DNA from: Yponomeuta sedellus | Lineage: Eukaryota > Arthropoda > Insecta > Lepidoptera > Yponomeutidae | Assembly: GCA_934045075.1 (NCBI GenBank) | Contig: OW203743.1 | Location: forward strand, 17,169,152 to 17,233,151 | DNA length: 64,000 bases | Reading direction: 5' to 3' | In this document: piece after piece, positions 21,059 through 32,288 of the stretch | Numbering within the stretch: the stretch's first letter is position 1 | How the letters are laid out: the number at the start of each line of letters is the position of its first letter | Position numbers and translations under genes: made by a program | Notes under the pieces: model-generated | Told to the model about the DNA's origin: nothing | Seen by the model: only the letters and a program-made list of their open reading frames with translations | Database searches by the model: none

Positions 21059-21312
21059 GACTGCAGTAGAAATGAGGTTCTTGAGAAGTATGAGTACTTT
21101 GAATGGCAGGATGCACTCAGATATAGAAGAGCAAAAATAACCTAAAAATAATTAATAATGAAAAAAATGTTTGTCCTTTTTTCTCCAAAATGATCTATAT
21201 TTTGAAATGGACACCTTGTAACTTTCATTAATCCGCAGTTTCTGCGCTACTTTTAATAAAACCTTTTCATTTCAAATTTACTTATTTTGAGACCAACGCG
21301 TGTTTGTTATTG

Positions 21313-21675
21313 TGAGACCAGTGCTAAGGACAATTTTAAAAGCCTATTTAGAGGCTAAAAATTCCACTCATGCCGGGATTCGAACCCGCGACCTCTGGCT
21401 ATCCGTGCCAGCGCTCTTTCCAACTGAGCTAATGGGCGACTCATGCAAATTACTTCAGCCAGATGTCGCTGCCTCTACGTAATACAGAGAATATTGTAAA
21501 AAGGTTCGCAATTTCACTGATGCCGGTGAGTCGCCCATTAGCTCAGTTGGAAAGAGCGCTGGCACGGATAGCCAGAGGTCGCGGGTTCGAATCCCGGCAT
21601 GGGTGGAATTTTTAGCCTCTAAATAGGTTTTTAAAATTGTCCTTAGCACGGGTTAGTGCAATAAAAATAATATAA
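21313..21675. repeat. tRNA-Ile fold-back SINE (family A), ~120-bp arms
   Basis: A reverse unit (tail and tRNA-like part, about 21313-21444) and a forward unit (about 21526-21660) are near-perfect inverted repeats of about 120 bp. About 80 bp between them derive from the linker (CAGATGTCGCTGCC). No target duplication was found. Confidence 0.8.
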
Positions 21676-22055
21676 TTCAAAGCGTTTACAAGTTTTTTTA
21701 AGCAACTACGTCATAGTTATGTAACAATCTCCAAATACCAGTAAACAATTCAGTGCCATCACACTAATACGTCTCTAAGCAAAGTTTTCAGAATAGATGT
21801 AGGTACTATAAATTATAAATGGCTATTTTCTGCCATCGCTGCAATTAGTTAAGCATTTTATCAGATGTTCAATCGACATAGATCTATTATTATCTAAGCG
21901 TGTTTACACACAAATGCGGGAGACGAGCAAATATTTTCTCGTGTGAACAGAAAAAGAGCTAAACGCTTCATTTGGCCACAAGGAAGGCCAGAAGGTCCGT
22001 TAGTAGAACGGAATGTTTAAATTTAATAGTATTAGGTCTACATACGTCCCACTTT
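21676..22055. other. No recognised feature
   Basis: No coding signal or repeat family member was seen. Confidence 0.35.
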
Positions 22056-22405
22056 GATATCAATTCTTTGGCCCCACTGCTGGGGCACGGGTCTCTTCCT
22101 GCATCGTTAGGCCTTACTCCACCACGGGGGCCAAATCCGGGTTGGTGGAGGATTGTCAGGCATTGGCGCAGCTTACTGTCAGAAGTTATTAAGCCGCCCA
22201 TAAGGCCTCTGACTTGGTTTAATGACTGCCATTACATGACAGCCGGCACCAGCGGCTTAAAGTGCTTTACGAAGTACGGACGCGCTCGGAAAAATGCCAC
22301 TAGCGGTCACTGTATGGTCACACGTCCCGCACCTGACCTCACTGCTTTTGCTTAACGCAAGTGATTGTTTCCAATCACTCGGTTCCACTAGGCCACGAGC
22401 GCTTC
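22056..22405 (-). repeat. 5S-derived SINE, full length
   Basis: The minus strand has GAAGCGCTCGTGGCCTAGTG, a degraded box A region, GGACGTGTGACCATACAGTG, the usual middle, and a tail ending in GATATC. It overlaps the reading frames seen here on both strands, which are not genes. Confidence 0.8.
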
Positions 22406-22423
22406 TCTCTCTCTACCTGATGA

Positions 22424-22806
22424 TTGGCCTTTTTGCATCTACGTAATAAGATGATTTATACAGCGTCCACTAGATGGGTGAAGGGATCACTCCAACGCTG
22501 TAGTGCCTGGGACATGGTTTTATAGATGGTGTAGGCTTTCCCAGCACCTATACCATTCTGACAGCTTAGTCGGCCTAGCCCACAGGAAAGATTAGTCAAT
22601 ACGTGCGGAGCCAACCAAGCCGCGGGTTTCCTCTCGATGTTTTCCTTCACAGTTAGCGTGTGGTATTGCGACTACAAATTCGCAAATGTACGTAACTTTG
22701 AAATTGAAAGTAAAGTCATTGGTAGGTACATGCCCGCACTCGGAATCGAACCTGGGGCTCTCGCTTTCCAGTCCATGGTTCTACCCACTGAGATACCACC
22801 GTTCCT
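22424..22806 (-). repeat. tRNA-derived SINE (family D), full length, long tail
   Basis: The minus strand has a head with GGTGGTATCTCAGTGGGTAG and GGTTCGATTCC, followed by the body (GTAGTCGCAATACCACACG) and the long tail ending ATTACGTAGATGCAAAAAGG. It is very similar to the plus-strand copy at 12379. Confidence 0.85.
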
Positions 22807-22809
22807 ACC

Positions 22810-23322
22810 TACCTAGTCTCTACTTAATATGTACATTATCCTAGGCATAGATGATACTCACATATTGAAGTTTAAAATGTACTAACCAAATATGAATCTT
22901 GTTTAAGAAATTATATACTATGTCATGTATGACGACAGATCCCTCTTAAAACCCACAAAGCTGTGGAAATTTTAATATGAAGCAACAACCATTGTCCGAC
23001 CTTCTGTTTTCCAATCGCCTATCAATTATCATCGATGTGTCCAGCCAAGCATGCCCGCCGCTGACCGGGAATCAAACCCGGAACCTAACTGTTACCGGCC
23101 CCACCGGCAATAGTTTTACTTTAATTGCTTTATCACACGACTCAACACGGACTGTGCAATCATAAACATTCTTCATTAATTTATCTAACAGTGTCTTGAA
23201 TCAATAAAATTGTTTTCACTCTGTGAACAGCAATAGGCGTGACGACTGTATTAACTAGCTAAAGATTTAACGATATTAAGGGAAAGTACCTACATATTAA
23301 GAGGATTATCTATCTATCTATA
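22810..23322. other. Mostly unrecognised; tRNA-like fragment near 23040-23105
   Basis: On the minus strand GGTTCCGGGTTTGATTCCCG followed by CGGGCATGC at about 23052-23087 resembles a T-arm of a tRNA-derived SINE. The rest shows no feature. Confidence 0.35.
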
Positions 23323-23545
23323 ATCAGCCCACATCAACCCATTGCTGGGCATAGGCCTCCTTTTTATTGCGCCATTTCTCACGGTCCTTCTTCTCCGATC
23401 CATCTCTGACCCGCAACCCTCACGATGTCGTCTGACCATCGTGTCGGTGGTCTGCCTACCAACCTCCTTCCCTTGGCCACCACTCCGATACCGCCCTGGT
23501 CCACCGGCCGTCTTCCCTTCTAGCCAAGTGTCCCGCCCAAGAGGA
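23323..23545 (-). repeat. LINE-like 3' fragment (second type)
   Basis: The minus strand ends AATGGGTTGATGTGGGCTGA after GGAGGCCTATGCCCAGC, a form that I know from 3' ends of arthropod non-LTR elements. A related short piece lies at 54300-54380. No intact frame was found. Confidence 0.5.
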
Positions 23546-24105
23546 TTAAAACACTGAATTAGTTTTATAAAAAACCATAGATTACCAATATTTTCAGTAA
23601 AATTAAAATTATAATTATGCTATTTGGTCGATGTATGTTCGCCTGGGACGTCCTTTACGTGTGCGAGTTAATATAAAAATAATTTAGGCTGTGCACGCTC
23701 AAATAACCTTGCGCACAGTTATTCGTCTGCTCCAGCGCATCTGCGGCATCAGACCACGTGATAGCGACAGAATATTAATTAGCAGTCGCCATAAATCCAA
23801 GATGGCAGTTCTGCATCTCTTTATCTCGACACGCCCGACCGACCGCGACGATTTCATTAAGATTAAAATTATAAATAATCAGCGCGCACAGAATGACTAC
23901 TTCGAGTCTGATTTGTTAATCGCCACTTGAATTTGCCTTTAATAAATTTTCCGTTCAGTCTCTGTGATATTAAGCAAGTTATTTTAGTATTGGTTGTTGA
24001 TAGATTTTCTATTATATAGTAAGTAGTTACAGTTTCATGGAGAGAGAATTAAGAACCCTTTTGTTTATTTTTAAATTTGTCTAATGTGCCCACATTATTG
24101 TCATA
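23546..24105. other. Mostly unrecognised; LINE scrap at 23626-23660
   Basis: The piece TTTGGTCGATGTATGTTCGC followed by CTGGGACGTCCTTTACG is a short fragment of the LINE seen at 6481 and 20738. Otherwise no feature. Confidence 0.4.
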
Positions 24106-24262
24106 CTTCGTCTTCTTCCTCTTCAGGCTATATTATGTAGTCCACTGCTGGACATAGCCCTCTCCTAGCGAGCGCCATAGCGCTCTGTCTTTAGCTTGCC
24201 GCATCCATTATCTGCCGGCAGTTTTTTGCAGATCGTCATCCCATCTGGTCGGAGGGCGTCCT
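24106..24262 (-). repeat. LINE-like 3' fragment (family E)
   Basis: CAGGCTATATTATGTAGTCC, CTGCTGGACATAGCCCTC and CCATCTGGTCGGAGGGCGTC match, in reverse, the ends of the family E copies. The copy at 29197 is nearly the same. Confidence 0.65.
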
Positions 24263-25255
24263 ACACTACTTACCTCTTTTAAATTATAGTTTCACCGCTG
24301 ATCGGGTTGCCTGGAATAAATTTCTATAGAAATAAGCTCGCTTAAGTACTCATTTATATAACGCTTGTGTCTTGTGTAAATTCTCTCTTTGCGTACAATA
24401 AAGTATAAGAACAATAATGACTTTATGAGGTCCTGGTGATTCAGGTGATTCAGATTTAACAAAAATATAAAAAATCTTCGTCCATTTATCAGTACTATGC
24501 CTCCGATTTTACAATTTTGCAAAATTTTTAGTTTATCGCCATCGAATCCTTTTCGGCCACAGGTTTCTAAGGAAATAAGAGAGTATATTTGGTTATATTT
24601 CTCAAACAATTGATAATACATTCCTTCGAAACTCATAATGTGGATAAGTATTGCCTCTCTTCACGGCATAGAAAGTTGCCTGCTCAAAAAGAAGACTAAA
24701 TGTTTTTTTTACAAAACAAAACGCTGCTATTTTTAAGACAATGCTGAAAGACCGCAAGTCTATTTCTATGTATATATATATATATATATGTATGCACTGT
24801 TTATTTTCGTGCTTAATTCTTATCTTTGTATATGCGTATGTTTATAATTATTGTACATATTAATAAATTGTTTAATTGTTAAACAAGATGTTTGACAATA
24901 AAATATCACCTCACCGTTTGAGACTACCCGCCTTCTCCACGTCACCTGTTGGTTGGCTAGAATAAAATACTATTTAGTATTAAGCCCGCCAATTGTACAA
25001 TCTGTACAGGTGCAATAATAAAATTAATAATAATAATATCATAACTTACGATTTATTAGCCTTGGCTAAAAAGAGTCGAAGCAGAAATGAAAACACCATT
25101 TGGTCTTCTTCTTCCATATACCAATCACTTAAAAATTTGCCTGAAGCGATACAATAGCCTAATAAGCTACGTTAATTTGTATTCTCGTTTTGGAAATAAA
25201 TGATTTACTTACTTAATAATTCCGCGTACTAAATACTGCCGGAATAATGACGTTT
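24263..25255. other. AT-rich sequence; (TA)n at about 24770 and LINE tail at about 24975
   Basis: A short (AT)n tract lies at 24771-24790. AAGCCCGCCAATTGTACAAT with GTGCAATAATAAA at 24981-25030 resembles the family F or (TAA)n-type LINE tail. The minus-strand frame at 24292-24636 has no recognisable similarity and AT-driven composition, so it is not called. Confidence 0.4.
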
Positions 25256-25269
25256 GCAGTTACATAGTT

Positions 25270-25748
25270 AAAAAAAACCTATTTAGAGGCTAAAAACTCC
25301 ACCCTTGCCGGGACTCGAACCCGCGGCCTCTGGCAAAAAGTGCCAGCACTCTTCCAACTGAGCTAATGGGCGACTATCCGACATCCGTGAAATTAGCCTC
25401 TAAATAGGTTTTTTAAATTTGTCCTTAGCACGGGTTAGTGCATTAAAAATAAAAATAGTATAATCCGTGAAATTTCGAACCTCTTTACAATACTCTCTGC
25501 AAAGTAGGTTATAAGTCGGGGCTGTAGGTGATGCAATCTACTTCAGCCAGATGTCGCTGCCTGTACGTAATACAGAGAATAGTGTAAAGAGGTTCGAAAT
25601 TTCACTAATGCCGGTGAGTCGCCCATTAGCTCAGTTGGATAGAGCGCTGGCACGGATAGCCAGAGGTCGCGGGTTCGAATCCCGGCATGGGTGGAATTTT
25701 CAGCCTCTAAATAGGTTTTTAAAATACTCTCTGTGTTACGTACAGGGA
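25270..25748 (+). repeat. tRNA-Ile fold-back SINE (family A), composite
   Basis: The copy is flanked by GCAGTTACATAGTT at 25256-25269 and 25749-25762. It has a reverse tRNA-like unit (about 25300-25372), a forward tail (AGCCTCTAAATAGG to ATTAAAAATAAAAATAG), linker, and a complete forward tRNA-Ile-like unit at 25619-25693. The target duplication encloses all parts. Confidence 0.85.
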
Positions 25749-25804
25749 GCAGTTACATAGTTATTATCGAATTTGACGGACGATTGGAAGCGCGGATTCG
25801 AATA

Positions 25805-25975
25805 CTATGTTTTCAAAGTTATGTTAATTTGTGAAGTTATACTGGCAATACCACTCGCTAAAATCTCTAAGATCTTAGTATCTGAAGTGTTGAATTACCT
25901 CAGCGCTTGCTTCGTAATGTCCCAACTATGAGGCTAAGTGCGGCAACGTCAGGTCTATCCAACTAACTAACTATA
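25805..25975 (+). repeat. Family D SINE tail fragment
   Basis: TTTTCAAAGTTATGTTAATT, GGCAATACCACTCGCTAA, ACCTCAGCGCTTGCTTCGTA and AACTATGAGGCTAAGTGCGG match the copy at 50895. The tRNA-like head is missing. Confidence 0.65.
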
Positions 25976-26277
25976 AGTACTAGACAAGAGGATTTTATTC
26001 GTGTCGCGCAAAATGTCGACCTAAACTTCTGGCTTAGGGCGACAGTCATTTCGCCAACATATGAATTGAAGTTTATAAACTTTCTAGTCGACTCGGAACG
26101 ACTCCATCTGCGTGATTAAACAGCAATTAATCGCGAAACGTTGATTTAATATGTTTATTTATATTTATGGTAATTAAGCTGACTATTTGGTCGCATAATT
26201 CAGACGACCAATGATGTAACAGAAACGAGAATGTCATATTTAATTGTAATCTACTTTCTTCCATCATTATCATCATC

Positions 26278-26495
26278 AACCCATTATGTCCCCACCGAGG
26301 GGCACGGGTCTCTTCCCTAAGGAAGGTATAGGTGCTAACTCGACGATAGATTTAATACAATAAATACATAGATAACATCTAAGACCCGAGAAAAACCAGA
26401 AAAATTCGTTTCCAAGTTGATCTGGGCGAGGATCGAACCCGAGACCTTCAGTTTTACACTCAGCGTGCCAAACCGCAGCGCCACAGAGGCTGAAA
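26278..26495 (-). repeat. 5S SINE tail fragment joined to family B SINE
   Basis: 26278-26326 holds the terminal GGGGACATAATGGGTTGATG of the 5S SINE on the minus strand. 26326-26495 is a nearly complete family B SINE on the same strand, with head GCGCTGCGGTTTGGCACGCT and GGTTCGATCC. The joint is abrupt, so one probably inserted into the other. Confidence 0.7.
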
Positions 26496-27966
26496 AATTG
26501 GCTCGTTATTTTTACGGTGGAATACGACCGAGGTAGACTTTCCAGTAAGTAAAAGTAAACTCGAAAATTAAATCAGAGCAAGAATTTAGAGCACAATATG
26601 GCGTAACGTACCCGATTCGACATAAAATCTGAGTTTACGAGAAAATAAACCGACGCAATACTTAAATGTATTATGTAAGTAAACATGATTGTTAAAAAGC
26701 CACAAAATCCTCGGACTATACCCTGAAGGTACATTATTTGGAGTACAAATTGCGGGCGCGGTCCAATTACGTCGGTAGACCTGTTTTATAGGACTCTACA
26801 ATTATGTAATATCATTATCGTATTGTCAAGTCAGTCTTTTTTATGTTCTGTGTGTGAAACTAACAGTTTTGACGTTCATTAAGTAAATATTTTGTTTTTA
26901 TAGTGAATAAAAAAAATGACTAGGTTTGAGTTGAGTTTATTTATTTTATTTTATTTATTTGAAAATAAAAACAAGAAACAGGCTAAAGTTCATATAAAAA
27001 ATTACTACAGGATCATATTAAACCTTAACCCATAAATATTTTTCACTAAATAGCTATGATCTAAAGTAACTATGTGACAAGGATGCCATATAAGTACATC
27101 AAATGGAATACAGGTGTAATAATATTTAATATTTAACGTAAAATATGTAAATCTTATAAATTTGTAAATCTTTTTAAGTCATCATCATAGTCCTTCGCGT
27201 CCATCACGGACGATTCAAACAGTGCCTAAGGACACAGGACTTGACACTTTTTTGAGTGACTGAAAAGTCGAGATGCTGCTGAGATATTAATGCTGTATAT
27301 GAAAATTTATTATTTTATTTAGTTTTTGAAAAGTAATAACTCACTGTTAATTGGTCATTAAAATATATCATTCTACTAGCTTTAACAGCAAGACAAGTAG
27401 GCGGGTCAACGCAGTAGTCGGTAGATGATATAGTCTTAGATAGATAGATAGATAGAGAATTAGTACATAAATTAGTATTTGCAGTAGTAGAACTCGGTGG
27501 TCGTCGTTACGTTTAGATTAAGTAGAACTGTCAAGGATTTTTTTCCTTTTGACTGAACGCTAGCTTCTTCTCATGAAATATGTCAACAGTTGAATGAGAT
27601 TTATTATAATTAGAAGAGTTAGATAAGATAAGAATATTCTTCATGTACTGGATAATCGGACTTCTGGCCAGGGATGTTATATGTCAACTCTGGAATTTCG
27701 GTACTAGATACACAAAATTATGTTACTTTATGCAAAAATATGGTACGTTTACAAAAGTTTAACAAAAAAGACAGAATTCGCTGGTTCAGTAAAATTTTAA
27801 TGTTTGGCAGTCTTCTGTCTTGTGTTTTCCAACAAAAACTCAAAACAAAACTATTACTGAAATAATGCCTTCACGGTGCCAAATATATATATTTGGCACC
27901 GTTATTTAAATCATAAGGCATTTAAATTTTTCATAAATTTAAATCTGTTTTATCGTAGACGTAAAG
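26496..27966. other. No gene; AT-rich; 30-bp palindrome at 27873-27902
   Basis: Only low-complexity patches (for example TTTATTTTATTTTATTTATT near 26937) and a perfect 30-bp palindrome around ACGGTGCCAAATATA were seen. A (GATA)n run lies at 27436-27453. Confidence 0.4.
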
Positions 27967-27978
27967 CTAAAAATATTA

Positions 27979-28123
27979 TTACACTATTTTTATTTTTAAT
28001 GCACTAACCCGTGCTAAGGAACAAATTTAAAAACCTATTTAGAGGCTAAAAACGGATAGCCAGAGGTTGCGGGTTCGAATCCCGGCATGGGTGAAATTTT
28101 TAGCCTCTAAATAGGTTTTTAAA
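27979..28123 (+). repeat. tRNA-Ile fold-back SINE (family A), internally deleted
   Basis: The copy is flanked by CTAAAAATATTA at 27967-27978 and 28124-28135. It starts TTACACTATTTTTATTTTTA, runs through the inverted tail to GAGGCTAAAAA, then jumps into CGGATAGCCAGAGGTTGCGG and ends in the terminal tail. It fixes the 5' terminus of the family. Confidence 0.85.
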
Positions 28124-28135
28124 CTAAAAATATTA

Positions 28136-28936
28136 ACCAATTTAGCGTTTGAGTTTGAGATTGATGGGGTTTTTAGGATTCTTATATTGTCTTGAATTTT
28201 GAAAAGAAAAACAAAAAATGACTCATCAACAACGTAATACCAAACTTTTGAGAAACTATAATTCGTCCGTCATGATAATTGCCAAAATTATGGTACTTTA
28301 GAGTACCGTAATGGGGTTCTTATGGTACATAAAGTTAATGTTAAGTTAAAAAGTTTTATTATTATCAATTAGGTTTAACACATTGTTGACAAATAACATT
28401 TTCATCACAGAATTAATAAAATGGTTCAATGAGTATTTTTTGTAATTTTCTTACTCTAACTTGCACACTAGGATTCCCTGTGTCGTGCAAGCTAGTCTCT
28501 TCCAATAATGAAACATAAGATATTTTAGGTCTTAAACGATAAAACTATATAATAGTTAATTTGAATTAAAATCATCATCATTTTTACGCTCCGCAAAGTA
28601 TTTTAAAAAATGAAAACATGGCCACAAAATTAAATAGTACATGATACTAACAGCTGAACTATGGTACATGTACTATAATTATGGCACGTATAACACCACT
28701 GCTTCCGGTATTTTAGCGACTCAAAACGCGCTACTCGCGTCGTAATGCTACATGTTTAAGATTTCATTAACTTATAATTACAGCCATAAGTTACCCAGAG
28801 CAGGTGATTTTTATAAGGGCAATCGAAAGCAGTCGTGAAATCGGTCAAAATAAAGTGTTACGCTCGTATTTCATTTCGACCAATGGCAGTCATATCCGCG
28901 GCTGAGTTTGGCCGACTTACGCAAACATATCATAAC
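28136..28936. other. No recognised feature
   Basis: No coding signal was identified. A short piece with CTAGGATTCCCTGTGTCGTG near 28470 resembles the family C SINE tail. Confidence 0.35.
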
Positions 28937-29121
28937 ATTTACTTACATACATTGCTTCTGGCCCCACACTAGGATACCAAGTGTAGTGGGAACCAGAAAC
29001 AAAGACATCACAAACATGTAACATTCCAAGACCTGGGTTTTTTTTTGTCCCCAGCCGGGGTTCGAACCCGGGACCTCTTGCACGGTAGGGAGGTGCGCGA
29101 CCACTGCGCCACAGTGGTCGT
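28937..29121 (-). repeat. tRNA-derived SINE (family C)
   Basis: The minus strand has GACCACTGTGGCGCAGTGGT, CGCGCACCTCCCTACCGTG and GGTTCGAACCCCGGCTGGGG, then a poly-A-like tract and the tail ending GCCAGAAGCAATGTATGTAA. The A and B boxes are well kept. Confidence 0.85.
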
Positions 29122-29196
29122 CACACTAACTGACAGTACCTACGCTAAGCAGGCCTTGGCCTCCACCTTGGTACGGTTTTCTATTAAACAGTCTTC

Positions 29197-29334
29197 TTCT
29201 TCAGGCTATATTATTTAGTCCACTGCTGGACATAGCCCTCCCCTAAAGAGCGCCATAGCGCCCTGTCTTCAGCTTGCCGCATCCAGCATGTACCGGCAGT
29301 TTTTCGCAGATCGTCATCCCACCTGGTCAGAGGG
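29197..29334 (-). repeat. LINE-like 3' fragment (family E)
   Basis: Nearly the same as 24106-24262, with GTCCACTGCTGGACATAGCC and TCGTCATCCCACCTGGTC. Confidence 0.65.
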
Positions 29335-29479
29335 CAGTCAAACAGTCAGTTTTCAGTAAAAATATTCTAATAAAGTGTACGATTTTCACACTTTAACGTC
29401 TCGGTGGCCAACTTGAATGTTCCAGTCCTCGGCATTTTCTCTCCCCTTTTCCATAGGGCTTTATTCAGAAATATTTCTT

Positions 29480-29666
29480 AATGATTAATAGTATAAATAT
29501 AAACATTCATTGACATATAACACAGATCTCGTTAGCCTATACTAAGTACAACTTAATGACTTGTGTTACAGGTGCTAACTCGACGATAAATTGAATACAA
29601 TAAATAGATAGATAACATCCAAGACCCGAGACAAACTAGAAAAGTTCGTTTCCTAGTTTGACCTGA
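29480..29666 (-). repeat. Family B SINE, first part (split by MITE)
   Basis: The tail with CAGATCTCGTTAGCC and GGTGCTAACTCGACGATAA lies here; the head follows at 29971-30038 after the MITE. The interrupted target was in the part GACCTGGCCGGGGA. Confidence 0.8.
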
Positions 29667-29970
29667 GTGCTTAGTGCGAGTTTTTTAACTACTCGATCGC
29701 GTTAACGTAAACTCATATTTCTATGGCATCGAGGAAGCGCCACCTAGCGACAAGTATGGAAATTAAAATTGCTGAGTGCGAGTTGTAATGGTTTACGTTG
29801 AGAAGTGAACACGTTTACCAGCCAAAACACGAATGAACGCGAGTGCGAGTTGTACTGTGACAGCGTTTTGCCAGTTCGAACGGTTAACTTACTCATACTC
29901 ACTACTCAATGCTCGATTAACGCGGTAGTAAAGTTATTCGATTGGATCTGTCAAACTCGCACTAAGCACT
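29667..29970 (-). mobile_element. 304-bp MITE with 18-bp inverted ends, copy 2
   Basis: Inserted in a family B SINE with a perfect CTG duplication (29664-29666 and 29971-29973). The orientation is opposite to copies 1 and 3. The reading frame across it is not protein-coding in the other copies and is not called. Confidence 0.9.
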
Positions 29971-30038
29971 CTGGCCGGGGAACGAAACCGAGACCTTCGG
30001 TTTTACAGTCAGCGTGCCAAACCGCTGCACCGAGGCCG
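29971..30038 (-). repeat. Family B SINE, tRNA-like head
   Basis: The minus strand has CGGTGCAGCGGTTTGGCACG, GCTGACTGTAAAACCGAAGG and GGTTTCGTTCCC. This completes the SINE started at 29480. Confidence 0.75.
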
Positions 30039-30086
30039 TCAATAGTAGCGATACTCATACTAGTTGTATACATTTTAAACTAGTTA

Positions 30087-30612
30087 TACAGGGTGTATCA
30101 TTCAAATAGGTCAGTATGGGAAAGTCTGAAACTGTAAAACATACGAAGATCTGTTCTGAGGAACCATGTCATCGATTTTAATAACAAGAAAAACTGCTTT
30201 TGAAAAAAAAACCTACACTATTTCTATTTAGATATCGATTGCGTAGGTCTTAAGCAGTAAATGTCTGTATGAAACATGATGTCTAAAATGAATGAAATGC
30301 ATTGTTTTCACATACTTTAATTTATTTTAGTAGGTGATCGAAGTGACCGACGCCTTTTTCAATACAATATTCAACACGTTTAGGTAACGATCTTAATCTT
30401 TAAATAAGTATCTACATACTTATTTTGAGTGGGCTTTTCAAATAAGTATCTACATACTTATTTTAAGTAGGCTTTTCAATTGATTGTTACTGTTTGATTA
30501 ATAGAAGTTTATTTTTCAAAACAACCGGGTTTGATTCCCGTACGGAGTACAGATTTTTTTTTAAAATGTATGAATGCAGTTTTTCTTGTTATTAAAATCG
30601 ACGACATGGTTT
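30087..30612. repeat. Inverted-repeat unit with internal 38-bp tandem duplication
   Basis: Arms 30163-30197 and 30576-30610 pair over 35 bp with one mismatch. Between them, 30402-30439 and 30440-30477 are two copies of a 38-bp unit with AAATAAGTATCTACATACTT. The left side begins with CAGGGTGTATCATTCAAATA. It may be a degraded DNA transposon; no transposase frame is left. Confidence 0.5.
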
Positions 30613-30897
30613 GCTAATTTACCTAACAAGATAAATACTTAGCAAGGGATAACTAGATAAATAGGGTAGATGACAGGGTTGGCAGTCATGTAATTTGTCT
30701 AAGGATAGCTCTGCACGTCATGGTGCAAAATGTTTTTGGACTTATTCACTGGATAGATCCTACTCAATGGATGTTCAGATTTGTCATATAAGCTCGTCTT
30801 TATACATGCACATTTTCTTATGTCATATTGCCCGTATTGCGTTTTTTTGTGCAAAGTGTAATAGGTTTCTTAGGTTGTAAGTATAGGTATAGGTTTT

Positions 30898-31010
30898 CTT
30901 GTAAGAGATCACTTTTAGTGATAAGGCCGCCGTCTGTATACTTAGGTTAAGAAATATCTGTGTAATTTCCATTTTTATGCACTATAAAGTGTTCTCTATC
31001 TATCTATAAA
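30898..31010 (+). repeat. LINE 3' tail (family F) ending in (TATC)n
   Basis: AAGAGATCACTTTTAGTGAT, AAGGCCGCCGTCTG and ATAAAGTGTTCTCTATCTAT match the copy at 15697. Confidence 0.7.
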
Positions 31011-31553
31011 TAGTTTAGGAATCGTGTCTCTCGGTTTTTATCTGAGCTTGTTACGAACTTATAGATTTTATAGATTGCAGACTTTTTCCTAAAATTTAAT
31101 ATTTTTTCCATAATCATAATAATAAGTATCAATGCTTACACCTGTCAACGCTCATATCGCAAAATCCGCCGATCACACCCAAGTCGGAATGATTAAAAGG
31201 CTTTACGACAGCCCCGGCCGAAGCTTTGAGAACGAGTGAAAGTGGCCTCGAGCAGGTTGTCTGGCTTTATGGGAGATGGGAGTGTGCAAAAAACACAAGT
31301 TAAAGAACTCAAGAATGCGCAGTTCAGTCTTTTTGGGTGAGATGGAGTGTGTGCAGCGGGAAGTGAAAGGAGCCGTGAGGAAATCGGCGCTAAAACAGAC
31401 TAAATTACTATAATATTCAATACATCGAGGTGACCTCTGAATAATGACGTATGCGCTGTGTCCGTAACCCCAAAGGCTTTTTCTTCCGCTCTTACCATTC
31501 TGTTATCTAACTGTTTATAGTTGTATCTTGTGTGCCAAAGTATGGAGTATGTG
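31011..31553. other. No recognised feature
   Basis: A moderately GC-rich patch at about 31195-31400 has no open frame of note and no repeat partner in the window. Confidence 0.35.
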
Positions 31554-31640
31554 AGTCCGTGGTGGAGTATGGCCTAACGTTCCTGCGATGCAGGAACGGA
31601 TCCGTGCCCTAACAGTGGGGTCATACAAGAGTTGATATCG
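31554..31640 (+). repeat. 5S-derived SINE, tail fragment
   Basis: GTCCGTGGTGGAGTATGGCC through CAGTGGGGTCATACAAGAGT to two GTTGATATCG copies. Only the tail remains. Confidence 0.75.
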
Positions 31641-32288
31641 TTGATATCGTGTGCCAAAGTACCAATTGAAAATTGGATAGAATGACAAAAAGTTGTCAAC
31701 GTACGAAAAGCCGGTAGTATAACCATTGAATTTGAAATTCAATGGTATAACTATGGAAAGAAGTTGACAGTCTGTTAGCTTTTAGAATATACCTCGACTA
31801 CTAGATACGGATAGAAGCGGATATATTCGTGTAATAGAAATATCGGAACTAGGTAATATGATTTTCACTTAATTTACATAGTGAAAAAAAGTTTTATACA
31901 AAGCAAGAAGTAATATTATGTATGCAGCCGAAGCCTACTCTAGAGCCCGAGGTATATTCTAGAAGCTAACAGTCTGTATCTTACGTTTATAAGCTCACGC
32001 CTGTAACCCAGAGGGGTGGACAGAGATTATGGTTTGCCACATGCGATCATCCTGACCAATCTCTTTAGTTTCATCAACATTAATCACTGCATACATAATT
32101 ATGGACAACCAAATGCGCTTATTTAGTTGTCTGGCTAAACGAAGAGATATGCAAACCACGACTCTACGTAGAAGTTTTTATTTCTATCAAAAACATTAAC
32201 CATTTAAAATTCACCCCACTTCCTTGACACGTCTTTTGTTCCCATCGGCACCTAACCAAGTACATTTGTTGGTTGTCTAATGATAATA
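31641..32288. other. Mostly unrecognised; LINE 3' scrap at 31990-32140
   Basis: CTCACGCCTGTAACCCAGAG at 31993 and the following 140 bp match the 3' end of the LINE at 6481 (minus strand), diverged. Two short pieces with AGTCTGTTAGCTTTTA and AATATACCTCG at 31770-31800 recur near 36721 and 36905. Confidence 0.45.

Larger units (their letters stand above)
20187..21282. mobile_element. Possible DNA element with ~100-bp inverted ends
   Basis: The segment at about 20187-20305 and the reverse complement of about 21173-21282 are alike over roughly 100 bp, sharing AGGTTTTATT, AGAAACTGCGG and TAGATCATTT. A third, diverged relative is at 63095-63190. The interior holds a microsatellite and a LINE fragment. 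It could be a long-inverted-repeat element later invaded by a LINE, or two separate opposite insertions. Confidence 0.45.

Noticed and set aside
21540..21606. tRNA-Ile gene candidates in the tRNA-like heads
   Set aside because: The acceptor, D and T arms match tRNA-Ile, but the anticodon arm is altered and the unit is always joined to the same tail and linker, so these are SINE heads and not tRNA genes.
24292..24636. 114-codon minus-strand frame
   Set aside because: AT-driven composition, no recognisable domain and no sign of splicing; probably chance.
29805..30083. 92-codon plus-strand frame
   Set aside because: It lies across the MITE and the SINE head, and the frame is not kept in the other MITE copies.
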